Shown here piece by piece: positions 51,725 through 60,926 of a DNA stretch of 64,000 nt. Made by a program: the position numbers and the translations under genes. Position 1 is the stretch's first letter; every line of letters starts with the position of its first letter. The stretch is from Collimonas antrihumi. GTDB taxonomy: Bacteria; Pseudomonadota; Gammaproteobacteria; Burkholderiales; Burkholderiaceae_D. The DNA is taken from the NCBI RefSeq assembly GCF_018304965.1, contig NZ_JAGQED010000005.1, forward strand, positions 124,001 through 188,000, given 5' to 3'. The notes below the pieces were generated by a model. It was not told where the DNA came from. It worked only from the letters and a program-made list of their open reading frames with translations, and searched no databases.

Positions 51725-52663
51725 ATGAGCTCAAACATCACTCCCGACAATCCCGCCGAGGCCGTCAAATCCTACCTGCTGGATCTGCAAGCGCGCATCG
51801 TCGCGGCGCTGGAACAGATTGACGGCAAGCCGTTCGGCAGCGATCAATGGCAACGCGCAGAAGGTGGCGGCGGCATTTCGCGCATCATCGAAGAAGGCAA
51901 CGTACTGGAACGCGGCGGCGTCGGCTTTTCGCACGTGATGGGCAAAAGCCTGCCGCCGTCGGCAGCCGCCAACCGTCCTGAGCTGGCAGGCCGGCACTGG
52001 GAAGCCATGGGCGTGTCGCTGGTCATGCATCCGCGTAATCCGTTTGCACCTACCGTGCATATGAACGTGCGCTTCTTTATCGCCAGCGCAGAAGGCCAGG
52101 AGCCGGTATGGTGGTTTGGCGGCGGCATCGATCTGACGCCGTATTACGGCTTTGCGGAAGACGTCGAGCACTTTCACCGCACCTGCCGCGATGCTCTGAC
52201 GCCGTTTGACGATGCCAGCGGCCAGAATGCGGCGCTCTACCCGCGCTTCAAAAAATGGTGCGACGACTACTTCTATCTGAAGCACCGCAAGGAACCACGC
52301 GGCGTCGGCGGCATTTTCTTCGACGATTTCAACCAGTTGGGGTTCGAACAGAGCTTTGCCATGATGCAGAGCGTCGGTAACGCTTTCATTCCGGCATATA
52401 CCCCGATCCTGGCGCGCCGCAAGGATATTCCCTACGGTGAAACCGAGCGCGATTTCCAGGCATATCGTCGCGGCCGGTATGTTGAATTCAATTTAGTGTA
52501 TGATCGCGGCACTTTGTTCGGTCTGCAATCCGGGGGGCGTACCGAGTCCATCCTGATGTCGATGCCGCCCGTGGTCAAGTGGCGTTACGACTGGCAACCG
52601 GCGGCTGGAAGCCCGGAAGCCAAGCTATATACCGATTTTCTGATCCATCGCGAGTGGGTTTGA
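51725..52663 (+). CDS. hemF: Coproporphyrinogen III oxidase, aerobic
   Basis: A 312-aa HemF. It carries the signature [36 protein letters not shown], then [24 protein letters not shown] and the late [34 protein letters not shown]. It decarboxylates coproporphyrinogen III with oxygen, in the cytosol, so an aerobic heme pathway is present. The start follows the REP-like hairpin. Its stop overlaps the nadD start as TGATG. Confidence 0.96.
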   Translation: MSSNITPDNPAEAVKSYLLDLQARIVAALEQIDGKPFGSDQWQRAEGGGGISRIIEEGNVLERGGVGFSHVMGKSLPPSAAANRPELAGRHWEAMGVSLVMHPRNPFAPTVHMNVRFFIASAEGQEPVWWFGGGIDLTPYYGFAEDVEHFHRTCRDALTPFDDASGQNAALYPRFKKWCDDYFYLKHRKEPRGVGGIFFDDFNQLGFEQSFAMMQSVGNAFIPAYTPILARRKDIPYGETERDFQAYRRGRYVEFNLVYDRGTLFGLQSGGRTESILMSMPPVVKWRYDWQPAAGSPEAKLYTDFLIHREWV

Positions 52664-53358
52664 TGGGCAGTTCTCCGATGACATCCAATCAAACCTCCCG
52701 GCCCAGGCCCAGGCCATGTATCGCAGTCCTCGGCGGTAGTTTCGATCCGGTCCATAATGGTCATGTGGCGCTGGCGAAATACTTTGTGACCTTGTTGGCG
52801 CCAGATGAGTTGCGGGTGATTCCTACCGGCAACCCTTGGCAAAAGCATGGCCTGCAAGCCACTCCGGAGCAACGGGTGGAGATGGTCAGGCGCGCATTTA
52901 GCCAGCAAAGCGTAGCGGTCGTCATCGACCAGCAGGAAATCCAGCGGCAGACCGCGACGTATACGATAGATACGCTGCAAGCATTGCGGGCCGAACTTGG
53001 GCCGCAAGCGTCTATCGTGTTCCTGATGGGTGCAGACCAGTTGCAGCACTTGAATAGCTGGCAAGGTTGGGATCGCTTGTTTGACTATGCCCATCTGGGC
53101 GTGGCCTCGCGGCCCGGTTTTGCCATGGATGAATCACGGGTTCCAGCCGAGGTTACGCGCGAATTTACACGCCGCGCCGCCACCCCGGAGCAGATTCGCC
53201 AGAGCGCGCACGGTTTGACCTACCTGGCGAAAAATTTAGCTGTAGACATTTCGGCAACAGAAATTCGTTCCGCGCTGCACAATGCAAAAAGACCCGACAC
53301 GCTGGTCCCGGCGGCAGTACTGGACTATATTGAACAACATCATCTCTATAAGAATTAA
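52663..53358 (+). CDS. nadD: Nicotinate-nucleotide adenylyltransferase
   Basis: A 231-aa NadD of the nucleotidyltransferase fold. GGSFDPVHNGHVALAKYF gives the (T/H)xGH motif, FLMGADQLQHLNSWQGWDRLF is the adenylyl-binding region, and DISATEIRSALH the second signature. It makes NaAD from NaMN and ATP in NAD synthesis. The ATG overlaps the hemF stop (TGATG); an in-frame ATG five codons later (MTSNQ) is also possible. 0-base gap to rsfS. Confidence 0.94.
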   Translation: MGSSPMTSNQTSRPRPRPCIAVLGGSFDPVHNGHVALAKYFVTLLAPDELRVIPTGNPWQKHGLQATPEQRVEMVRRAFSQQSVAVVIDQQEIQRQTATYTIDTLQALRAELGPQASIVFLMGADQLQHLNSWQGWDRLFDYAHLGVASRPGFAMDESRVPAEVTREFTRRAATPEQIRQSAHGLTYLAKNLAVDISATEIRSALHNAKRPDTLVPAAVLDYIEQHHLYKN

Positions 53359-53988
53359 ATGGATATCAAAAAACTACAAAGTCTCGTCATCGATGCACTC
53401 GAAGACGTCAAAGCCCAAGACATTCGCGTCTACGACACGGTCCACCTGACCGGTTTGTTCGACCGTATCGCGATTGCTTCCGGCACGTCCAATCGCCAAA
53501 CCAAAGCGCTGGCCGCCTCGGTACGCGATAAGGTCAAGGAAAACGGCGGCACGATTCTCAGCGTCGAAGGCGAAGACACTGGCGAATGGGTGCTGGTCGA
53601 CATGGGCGACATGGTGGTGCACATCATGCAGCCGGCGATCCGCGCTTACTACCGCCTGGAAGAAATCTGGGGCGACAAGGAAGTCAAGTTCGGCGCAGCC
53701 AAACGGCTGTCCACCCAGACTGCAGCTGAAGAAGCAGCGCCGAAGAAGGTTTCGCGCCACCTGACTACTTCGCAAGCATTGAAGGCAGAAGACGAAACAC
53801 CGAAGAAAGCGCCAGCGCGCAAGAAGCCGGTCAAGACTGACGGTGCCAAGAAGGCCGTCGGCAAAACCATCAAGGTAGCGCCGTCGAAGAGCTCGGTGCC
53901 ACCGAAGAAGGCTGCAGCGCCAAAGAAAGCACCTGCCAAGAAACCCGCTGTCAAGCGTGCTCCGGCAAAAACCAAAGCAGCTGAATAA
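53359..53988 (+). CDS. rsfS: Ribosome silencing factor RsfS with a long Lys/Ala/Pro tail
   Basis: 209 aa. Residues 1-~118 are RsfS, which binds uL14 and blocks subunit joining: LQSLVIDALEDVKAQDIRVYD, FDRIAIASGTSNRQTKALA, GWVL-type EGEDTGEWVLVDMGDMVVHIM and YYRLEEIWGD. Residues ~130-209 are a basic tail unlike the compact E. coli protein (105 aa), with runs such as KKAPARKKPVK, KKAAAPKKAPAKKPAVK. It resembles histone H1 or AlgP-type tails and could bind rRNA or DNA. The ATG directly follows the nadD stop. Confidence 0.93.
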   Translation: MDIKKLQSLVIDALEDVKAQDIRVYDTVHLTGLFDRIAIASGTSNRQTKALAASVRDKVKENGGTILSVEGEDTGEWVLVDMGDMVVHIMQPAIRAYYRLEEIWGDKEVKFGAAKRLSTQTAAEEAAPKKVSRHLTTSQALKAEDETPKKAPARKKPVKTDGAKKAVGKTIKVAPSKSSVPPKKAAAPKKAPAKKPAVKRAPAKTKAAE

Positions 53989-54010
53989 GCTGCTGCATCC
54001 ATAGTTCCTC

Positions 54011-54481
54011 ATGCAGCTCATCATCGCTGCGGTCGGCCACAAGATGCCGGCATGGATAGAAAACGGCTTCGGCGAGTATGCGAAACGCATGCCGCCGGAT
54101 TGCCGCATCGTCCTCAAGGAAATCAAGCCAGTCGAACGCTCCGGCAGCAAGACCGCTGAAACAGCCATGGCGCTGGAACGCAGCCGGATCGAGGCGGTAC
54201 TGCCGAAAGGCGTGCGTATCATCGCCCTCGATGAGCGCGGCAAAGACCTTACCAGTGTCCAGTTATCGCAACAGCTGACCCAATGGCAGCGCGACGGGCG
54301 TGATGTCGCCTTCATCATTGGCGGCGCCGATGGCCTGGATCCGGAATTCAAGGCCAATGCCGACAGCTTGCTGCGCATCTCCAGCCTGACTTTACCGCAC
54401 GGCATGGTCAGGGTACTGCTGGCCGAACAACTGTACCGGGCCTGGTCGATTACCCAGAACCATCCTTATCACCGGGTCTGA
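54011..54481 (+). CDS. rlmH: 23S rRNA (pseudouridine1915-N3)-methyltransferase
   Basis: A 156-aa SPOUT methyltransferase: [28 protein letters not shown] at the start, [17 protein letters not shown], the SAM knot [13 protein letters not shown], and [24 protein letters not shown] at the C-terminus. It methylates pseudouridine 1915 in helix 69 on the 70S ribosome. 22 bases after rsfS. Confidence 0.97.
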   Translation: MQLIIAAVGHKMPAWIENGFGEYAKRMPPDCRIVLKEIKPVERSGSKTAETAMALERSRIEAVLPKGVRIIALDERGKDLTSVQLSQQLTQWQRDGRDVAFIIGGADGLDPEFKANADSLLRISSLTLPHGMVRVLLAEQLYRAWSITQNHPYHRV

Positions 54482-54593
54482 ACCCTTTGAAGCCTTTGAG
54501 CCTCTTCGGCGCGCCAATAAGCCACCCAATACCCATGTAACTCTGTAATAATCGCTGGAATTATCAGACGACGCATCGCCATAGCCGCCAGCA

Positions 54594-55214
54594 ATGAAAA
54601 ATCCTTTCCAGAAAATCTACCTTGCCTCGAAAAGCCCGCGCCGGCGGGAGTTGCTGCGGCAGATCGACGTCGCGTTTGAATTGCTGTTGCTGCGCGACCA
54701 GACGCCACGCGGTCCAGATGTCAGCGAGGAAGTCTTGCCGGATGAATCACCGCAGGATTATGTCGTCAGGGTGACCATGGAAAAAGCCCGCGCTGCACAC
54801 CAGATGATGGTCTGGCGCAGTTTGCCGGTACGCCCTATCCTGGCGGCCGATACCACGGTGACGATCGACGGCCGGATTCTTGGCAAGCCGGCCAATAAAC
54901 CCGAGGCGATCGCCATGCTGCGACTGTTGTCGGGCCGCAGCCATCAGGTCCTCACCAGCGTTGCCGTCGTCCATCATGAAGAATCCTGGCAACTCACGCA
55001 GGTTTCGGATGTCTTATTTCAGGAGCTGCCAGAGGCCATGATCGAAGCGTACTGCAATACCAGCGAGCCTTACGACAAGGCCGGCGCTTATGGCATCCAG
55101 GGACCGGCAGCGATTTTCATCGAAAGCATACACGGCAGCCATTCAGGCATCATGGGCTTACCTCTTTTCGAAACCGCACAACTACTACAACAGGCAGGCA
55201 TCCGCATTTTATGA
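54594..55214 (+). CDS. maf: Maf-like nucleotide pyrophosphatase
   Basis: A 206-aa Maf/YhdE protein. The family start is YLASKSPRRRELLRQIDVAFELL, then ILAADTTVTIDGRILGKP and AYCNTSEPYDKAGAYGIQG, with SGIMGLPLFETAQLL at the end. These hydrolyse dTTP/UTP or modified nucleotides. The end overlaps the rng start by 4 bases (ATGA). A 112-base gap precedes it. Confidence 0.93.
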   Translation: MKNPFQKIYLASKSPRRRELLRQIDVAFELLLLRDQTPRGPDVSEEVLPDESPQDYVVRVTMEKARAAHQMMVWRSLPVRPILAADTTVTIDGRILGKPANKPEAIAMLRLLSGRSHQVLTSVAVVHHEESWQLTQVSDVLFQELPEAMIEAYCNTSEPYDKAGAYGIQGPAAIFIESIHGSHSGIMGLPLFETAQLLQQAGIRIL

Positions 55215-56674
55215 GCGAAGACATCCTCGTCAACATCACCCCCCAGGAAACGCGCGTTGCGCTGATTTTCCAGGGAGCGGTGCAGGAACTGCATATCGAA
55301 CGCACCTTGTCGCGTGGCCTGGCCGGCAATATTTACCTCGGCAAAGTGGTCCGCGTACTACCCGGCATGCAGTCGGCATTTATCGATATCGGACTGGAGC
55401 GCGCAGCCTTTCTGCACGTCGCCGACATCTGGGAAACCCGTGCCCACGATGGCCAGGCGGCGCAACAGACGCCGATTGAAAAGCTGCTGTTCGATGGCCA
55501 GTCGCTGACTGTGCAAGTGGTGAAAGACCCAATCGGCACCAAAGGCGCCAGGCTGTCGACCCAGATTTCCATCGCCGGCCGGATGCTGGTGTATCTGCCG
55601 CAAGACCGGCATATCGGCATTTCGCAACGGATTGAAAATGAAGCCGAACGCGAACTGCTGAAGAACAAAGTACAAAAGCTGCTGCCGCCTGAGGAAAAAG
55701 GCGGTTTCATCATCCGCACCATGGCCGAAGACGCCTCGGACGCCGATCTGCAGATGGATATCGAGTATCTCCGCAAGACCTGGTCGTCCATCACGCTGCT
55801 GGCAAAAACCAAACCGGCGCCGACCTTGCTGCACCAGGATTTGAGTCTGGCACAGCGCGTGCTGCGTGACTTTGTCAACGACGAGACCACCACCATCCAG
55901 GTCGACTCGCGCGAGAATTTCCAGAAGTTGCAAGAATTCGCCGCCAGCTACACGCCGTCTGTCACAGCGCGGCTGATGCATTACACCGGTGAGCGCCCTT
56001 TGTTTGATTTGTATGGTGTAGAAGAAGAAATCCAGGAAGCGTTGAGCCGCCGTGTGCCGCTCAAGTCCGGCGGCTACCTGATCGTCGACCAGACCGAAGC
56101 GATGACCACCATCGACGTCAACACCGGCAGTTTCGTCAACGGCCGCAATTTCGACGACACGATCTTCAAGACCAACCTGGAAGCAGCGCACGCCATCGCG
56201 CGCCAGCTTCGGTTGCGCAACCTAGGCGGCATCATCATTCTCGATTTCATCGACATGGAGAATAGCGAGCACAAGCTTGCGGTGCTGGCCGAGTTGCACA
56301 AAGCGCTGCTGCGCGACCGTACCAAGAAATCGGTATCGGAATTTTCCGCCCTGGGCCTGGTGGAAATGACCCGCAAACGCACGCGCGAATCGCTGGCGCA
56401 TATCTTGTGCGAACCTTGCCCCGCCTGTAACGGCAAGGGCCAGGTAAAGACGGCGCGCACCATTTGCTACGAAATCCTGCGTGAAGTACTGCGCGAAGCG
56501 AAACAGTTCAATCCGCGCGAATTCCGCATTTTGGCATCGCAGGTGGTGGTCGACATGTTCCTCGAAGAAGAATCGCAGCATCTGGCCATGCTGGGCGATT
56601 TCATTCATAAACCGATTTCCCTGCAAGTGGAAACGGTTTATCCGCAGGAGCAATACGACATCATCCTTATGTAA
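55211..56674 (+). CDS. rng: Ribonuclease G
   Basis: A 487-aa RNase E/G-family endonuclease of RNase G length. The S1-like domain contains IYLGKVVRVLPGMQSAFIDIGLERAAFLHV (about 38-70). The catalytic domain has DQTEAMTTIDVNTGSFV and GGIIILDFIDM, whose aspartates bind magnesium, and the Zn-link is CEPCPACNGKG (about 398-408). There is no RNase-E-type C-terminal scaffold. It processes 16S rRNA 5' ends and some mRNAs. Last gene of the housekeeping block. Confidence 0.96.
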   Translation: MSEDILVNITPQETRVALIFQGAVQELHIERTLSRGLAGNIYLGKVVRVLPGMQSAFIDIGLERAAFLHVADIWETRAHDGQAAQQTPIEKLLFDGQSLTVQVVKDPIGTKGARLSTQISIAGRMLVYLPQDRHIGISQRIENEAERELLKNKVQKLLPPEEKGGFIIRTMAEDASDADLQMDIEYLRKTWSSITLLAKTKPAPTLLHQDLSLAQRVLRDFVNDETTTIQVDSRENFQKLQEFAASYTPSVTARLMHYTGERPLFDLYGVEEEIQEALSRRVPLKSGGYLIVDQTEAMTTIDVNTGSFVNGRNFDDTIFKTNLEAAHAIARQLRLRNLGGIIILDFIDMENSEHKLAVLAELHKALLRDRTKKSVSEFSALGLVEMTRKRTRESLAHILCEPCPACNGKGQVKTARTICYEILREVLREAKQFNPREFRILASQVVVDMFLEEESQHLAMLGDFIHKPISLQVETVYPQEQYDIILM

Positions 56675-56681
56675 GGCTTAC

Positions 56682-57665
56682 ATGATTAGTTCTTTACCGA
56701 TTTCTGCTGCCCCCTCTGATGCTAATAACGCGGTTGACGATTCTTTCCATATCGCCTTCTGTGTCGACGACCACTATTGCCGCAGCATGGGAGCGACGAT
56801 CGCCTCCATCATCGCCAATAGCCCGGGCGTGGTTTTCACTTTTCATGTGTTCGCCTTTTCACTTTCCGAGGATAACCGCAAGCGCTTCAAGGAGCTGGAA
56901 CAGATGTACCAGCTCAAGACGCACGTGCATATCATCGATCCGGCGGTATTCCAGCCGTTCGCGCACATCTCGCAGTTCTCCTACTATTCACCGACCATCT
57001 TCACGCGCTTGCTGATCCCCTCCACCTTGCGTGGAATGTGCGACAAGGTTCTCTACCTGGATGCAGATATCCTGTGTGTCGGCAGCATGGCTGAGTTGCT
57101 GCAAATGGATTTTGGCGATAGCGCGGCGATTGTCGTGCCGGACGCCGATGAAACCACCAGAAGACGCTGCGCAGCCTTGCATTTGGCATCGCAAAAATAT
57201 TTCAATTCCGGTGTGATGTACATGCACGTGGATAACTGGACGGCCCAGGAAATCACTGAGAAGACCATCCTTGCCATCCTGGAACACGGCAAGGACTACA
57301 GATTCCCGGATCAGGACGCACTCAACGTGGTACTGGAAGGAAAAATCAAGTACATCGACAGGAAATGGAATTTCCTCTACGACCTGATCCACGACCTGGA
57401 AAAAGACAAGCGCCAGATGCGCGATATCGGTGCGGTGGTCTTCATTCACTTCGCCGGCGCGGTAAAACCCTGGAACGACTGGTGCTTACATGCGTCCAGA
57501 GACTTGTTCGTCAAATACCAGGCGCTTTCGCCTTGGGCTGATCTTGCGCTTGATCCGGTGCCAAGAAACTATAAGGAGATGAGGATGTATTCCCGTTTCC
57601 TGATGAAACGGGGCCAGGTACTGGACAGCTTCAGGTGGTACATGAAATATCTGGCAGCCCGGTAA
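56682..57665 (+). CDS. Glycosyltransferase family 8 (LPS core type), copy 1
   Basis: A 327-aa retaining glycosyltransferase. It has the GT8 opening FHIAFCVDDHYCRSMGATIASI, the metal/sugar-nucleotide motif VLYLDADILC (DxD), YFNSGVMYMHVDNW, FPDQDALNVVLEGKI and HFAGAVKPWNDW. Relatives WaaJ/RfaJ add hexoses to the LPS core in the cytosol. The start ATG at 56682 is 7 bases after the rng stop; no long N-terminal extension is needed. It is a paralog of the GT8 at 58778-59737 (the shared late motif is YQALSPWAD/G, then NYKEMRM). Confidence 0.9.
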   Translation: MISSLPISAAPSDANNAVDDSFHIAFCVDDHYCRSMGATIASIIANSPGVVFTFHVFAFSLSEDNRKRFKELEQMYQLKTHVHIIDPAVFQPFAHISQFSYYSPTIFTRLLIPSTLRGMCDKVLYLDADILCVGSMAELLQMDFGDSAAIVVPDADETTRRRCAALHLASQKYFNSGVMYMHVDNWTAQEITEKTILAILEHGKDYRFPDQDALNVVLEGKIKYIDRKWNFLYDLIHDLEKDKRQMRDIGAVVFIHFAGAVKPWNDWCLHASRDLFVKYQALSPWADLALDPVPRNYKEMRMYSRFLMKRGQVLDSFRWYMKYLAAR

Positions 57666-57714
57666 GCGCATCGTTTCTGAAAATTTTCCGTACCCTTTGC
57701 AAATCGATTCGAAC

Positions 57715-58761
57715 ATGGCAATCTCGCATATTCTGATATGCCGCACCGATAATATCGGCGACGTCATACTCACGCTGCCTCTCACCGCTTATATCAAGCA
57801 GCGCTTTCCGGGCGTAAAAATCAGCTTTCTGTGCCGGGCCTATGCGGCGGCGGTAGTTCGTTATTGCTCCACTGTAGATGCGGTGATAGAGATGGAAAGC
57901 CTGGTCGATCCGGTGGCTTATTTCGCCGGGTCGGATATCGATGTCATCATCTTTGCCCAGCTCGACAAGCGCCTGGCGGCAGCGGCGCACAAAGCCAGGG
58001 TACCGGTGCGCATCGGCAATGCCTATCGGACCTGGTTCAACTGGTGGCATTGCAACCGCCCGGTACATTTCACCAGGGGCGGTTCCAACAGCCACGAGGC
58101 CCAGCTCAACTTCAAATACCTGCGTCCGCTAGGCATCGATACCATTCCTGAGCTGGCTGCCATTCCGGCCATGTATCATTTCAAGATCCCTCACGATGCG
58201 GCGCTGGACCAGATGCTGCGGCCGTATCGCTTCAACCTGATTTTCCATCCGAAATCCAACGGCCATGGCAGGGAATGGCCGAGCGATTATTTCGTGCAGC
58301 TGGCAAGATCCCTGGGCAAGCAGCAAGGCCTGCACGTGTGGGTGACCGGTAGCGCTGCGGAAGGCCAATGGCTGGCTGAACACGCGCCGGAACTACTGCA
58401 GTTGCCTAATGTGAGCAATGTCTGCGGAAAATTCACGCTAGCCGAATTAGCGTGCTTTATCAACGCGGCAGACGGCTTGATTGCCAGCGGTACCGGGCCC
58501 TTGCATATGTCTGCAGCCTTCGGCCAGCGCACAATCGGCTTGTTTCCGGGCGCCCGCTCCATGCACCCCGGCCGATGGGGAGCCCTCGGCATTCGCGCAA
58601 GATCGTTGTGTCAACCGGTTGTTGACTGCAATGGCTGCAAAATCAAGCATGCGCTTACTTGCGATTGCATGAGGAATATCTCACCGGACCTGGTGGAAAA
58701 AAATGTCCTGGAGTGGGTCGGTCAAAAGCGCACTGCTGATGACCAGGTCGGCGTCAAGTAG
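57715..58761 (+). CDS. Glycosyltransferase family 9 (heptosyltransferase-like)
   Basis: A 348-aa GT9 protein: ISHILICRTDNIGDVILTLPLTAYIKQRFPG at the N-terminus is the ADP-heptose-type acceptor domain, and the nucleotide-sugar part has NLIFHPKSNGHGREWPSDYFVQLA and LIASGTGPLHMSAAFGQRTIGLFPG, the GT9 signature. A Cys-rich end (CNGCKIKHALTCDCM) is typical of one GT9 group. It probably adds a heptose or similar sugar to the LPS core. The ATG 57715 is preferred over an in-frame TTG six codons earlier. It lies 49 bases after the GT8 gene and converges with the next GT8. Confidence 0.88.
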   Translation: MAISHILICRTDNIGDVILTLPLTAYIKQRFPGVKISFLCRAYAAAVVRYCSTVDAVIEMESLVDPVAYFAGSDIDVIIFAQLDKRLAAAAHKARVPVRIGNAYRTWFNWWHCNRPVHFTRGGSNSHEAQLNFKYLRPLGIDTIPELAAIPAMYHFKIPHDAALDQMLRPYRFNLIFHPKSNGHGREWPSDYFVQLARSLGKQQGLHVWVTGSAAEGQWLAEHAPELLQLPNVSNVCGKFTLAELACFINAADGLIASGTGPLHMSAAFGQRTIGLFPGARSMHPGRWGALGIRARSLCQPVVDCNGCKIKHALTCDCMRNISPDLVEKNVLEWVGQKRTADDQVGVK

Positions 58762-58777
58762 GCAGCAAACGATTCGA

Positions 58778-59737
58778 TCAGGGAAAAAATTTATTCAGCA
58801 GGTATTTAGCGTACCAGACCGTGCTCTGTCTCCACTTGCCTGTTTTGCGCAGGCCTTGCGAAAACATGCGCATTTCCTTGTAGTTTTTCGGCGGGTATAA
58901 GGCAACCCCGGCCCAAGGCGACAAGGCCTGGTATTTAAAAAACAGGCTGTTGGATGAATTGCAACACCAGTCATGCCAGGGCTTCAGTCTGCCGACGAAG
59001 TGGACAAACACCGCATCTCCGGAAATCTTCTTGTTGCTGGCAGTTTCGCCAAACAAATCGTACATCCAGTTGAATTTCGAATCGATGATCTTGGCCCTGC
59101 CATCCAGTACGATGTTCAAGGCATCCTGGTCCGGGAAAGAAAATTTCTTGCTGCTGGCAAGAATAGCATTTACCGCGTGATGCCAGACATCGCTCGCCAT
59201 CCAGTTATCGACATTGATGTAGAGCACGCCGGAATTGAAGTACTGCCGGCTCGATAATTTCAAGGTGGCGATCTGGTTCTCCGCTATCGATCCTACATCG
59301 CCGACGGCCGCCACCACGCAATCACTGATATCGATAGCCATCAGCTCCGCAATGCTGCCTTGGCAGACGATATCGGCATCGAGGTAAAGCACCTTATCGG
59401 CGACGCCATGCAGCGCGCCTGCAATCAGGAGTCGTGTAAAAATCGCCGCTGAATATTGACTGAAACTGGGAAAATCCGCAAATTCGTCAAATATCGAGGG
59501 ATCGATTATCCGGACATTGATCACGGTCTGATAACGGGCTTCAATCTGCCGTAGCCTGGCCGCATTTTCATCCGAAATCGACGGTGTCAACACGTGAAAA
59601 ACCAAGGCCTGGCCACGGTTGTTTTCCAAGACCGACACGATCGCCACACCCATGCCCAGAAAATAATTGCTGTCTACGCCGAAGGCGATATGCAATGGTT
59701 GCCGACCGTTGGTCTTTTCTTCCACGGGAAAATTCAT
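58778..59737 (-). CDS. Glycosyltransferase family 8 (LPS core type), copy 2
   Basis: A 319-aa GT8 enzyme: LHIAFGVDSNYFLGMGVAIVSVL, VLYLDADIVCQGSIAEL (DxD), YFNSGVLYINVDNW, FPDQDALNIVLDG and VHFVGRLKPWHDW. Clear paralog of copy 1 on the opposite strand, with ~16 bp between its stop and the GT9 stop. It lies 3 bases after the downstream GT9 stop on the minus strand, in the msbA-side operon. Confidence 0.9.
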   Translation of the reverse strand: MNFPVEEKTNGRQPLHIAFGVDSNYFLGMGVAIVSVLENNRGQALVFHVLTPSISDENAARLRQIEARYQTVINVRIIDPSIFDEFADFPSFSQYSAAIFTRLLIAGALHGVADKVLYLDADIVCQGSIAELMAIDISDCVVAAVGDVGSIAENQIATLKLSSRQYFNSGVLYINVDNWMASDVWHHAVNAILASSKKFSFPDQDALNIVLDGRAKIIDSKFNWMYDLFGETASNKKISGDAVFVHFVGRLKPWHDWCCNSSNSLFFKYQALSPWAGVALYPPKNYKEMRMFSQGLRKTGKWRQSTVWYAKYLLNKFFP

Positions 59738-59740
59738 CTA

Positions 59741-60856
59741 TCAGCGCCCCAAAACCTCTACCACCTGCGCGACTGTGATTGCCTTCACCCAATCGCGACG
59801 GCTGGCGGTGGTGATCACCACGCTATGCTCCTGATCTATCGGCGCCCATTCCGGATTTTTCTGGCGCATCAGGGCAACCACCGGAACCCGCACCGCGTTG
59901 GCAAGATGCATGACTGCCGTTTCAACCGAGACGATCAAATCGCATTCAAGCAACATGGCTGGCAGCTGGAAAAAATTCTCCTGCGCGCTAAACAAGCGCA
60001 CCTGCTGCGCAGTGTATGGTGCAAAAAATTTTGCGGCGTTCTCCATCTCTTCCGGCACAACGTTGACGATGAAATGCGCGCCACGCCAGGCGTCCAGCTG
60101 GTTTACGGCCGCGACCAGTTCAACAACGCGTTCCAGCGGCCAGCAGCGCTTGTTATTCTTGGCATAGGGGTTGATGAACAACAGCTTGCCGGCAGCAGGC
60201 GGCTCCTGGTATTTGAATCCCCATTCGCGCAACTGATCCTGCGCTGCAAGTTGCCATTGCGGCGGGATATGCACAAAAGGGAAGCGCGAAGCCGGCTCGC
60301 TGGTCATGCCGAACAGCTGCTGGAACCAGCCGGCATAGACGTCGCTGATATGCATGCCGGATCGTACGCCACGGTCCGGATCGAGTGCGGCATCCAGTTT
60401 GCGATACGCCAGGTGCTTATGCAGTGCAAGCATCCCGGCAGGCTTCTTCATGCCGACGACAAACCCGCGCGGACTGATTTGACGTGCCATCGTTGCGTAC
60501 ATCGGCGGGCGCAAGGTCGACAACGACACTACCAGCGGATAATCCTGCTGTTGCGCTTCTGCGATCGATTTCTCATACAAATCCGGACTATAGGTCTGCT
60601 GATAAACCTTGGCGACAAAAGGGCATTCCGCCAGCCAGTCATACAAGGCATATTTTTTCAGGAAAGGCCATGCAGCAACCTGCCTGGTGCGGCGCACCTC
60701 ATCCACCCAAATGTGGATTTTGATATCGGGGAAAGCCTGTGCGAAAGCCTGGAAACAGTTTTGCAGATAAGTGAAATCGCCGAGCGCAAGATGGGCGATA
60801 AATAAAATCTTATCTGTTTTTCTTAATACATCGCCGGGAACAAGTTGTGCTGTCAT
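59741..60856 (-). CDS. Glycosyltransferase family 9 protein, copy 2
   Basis: A 371-aa GT9-fold protein. It has ILFIAHLALGDFTYLQNCFQAF at the N-terminus, KLLFINPYAKNNKRCWPLERVVELVA in the nucleotide-sugar domain, and CDLIVSVETAVMHLANAVRVPVVALMRQKNP, the GT9 motif. It is more divergent than the plus-strand GT9, so sugar and acceptor are unsure, but an LPS-core role fits its neighbours. GT8 copy 2 follows 3 bases after its stop, and msbA lies upstream on the same strand. Confidence 0.82.
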   Translation of the reverse strand: MTAQLVPGDVLRKTDKILFIAHLALGDFTYLQNCFQAFAQAFPDIKIHIWVDEVRRTRQVAAWPFLKKYALYDWLAECPFVAKVYQQTYSPDLYEKSIAEAQQQDYPLVVSLSTLRPPMYATMARQISPRGFVVGMKKPAGMLALHKHLAYRKLDAALDPDRGVRSGMHISDVYAGWFQQLFGMTSEPASRFPFVHIPPQWQLAAQDQLREWGFKYQEPPAAGKLLFINPYAKNNKRCWPLERVVELVAAVNQLDAWRGAHFIVNVVPEEMENAAKFFAPYTAQQVRLFSAQENFFQLPAMLLECDLIVSVETAVMHLANAVRVPVVALMRQKNPEWAPIDQEHSVVITTASRRDWVKAITVAQVVEVLGR

Positions 60857-60926
60857 GAGATTTTCTTGTGATTTTTTTGAAAATGAACATCTGCTATCTC
60901 AAGCATATTGCTTAAGGTCTTCACCA

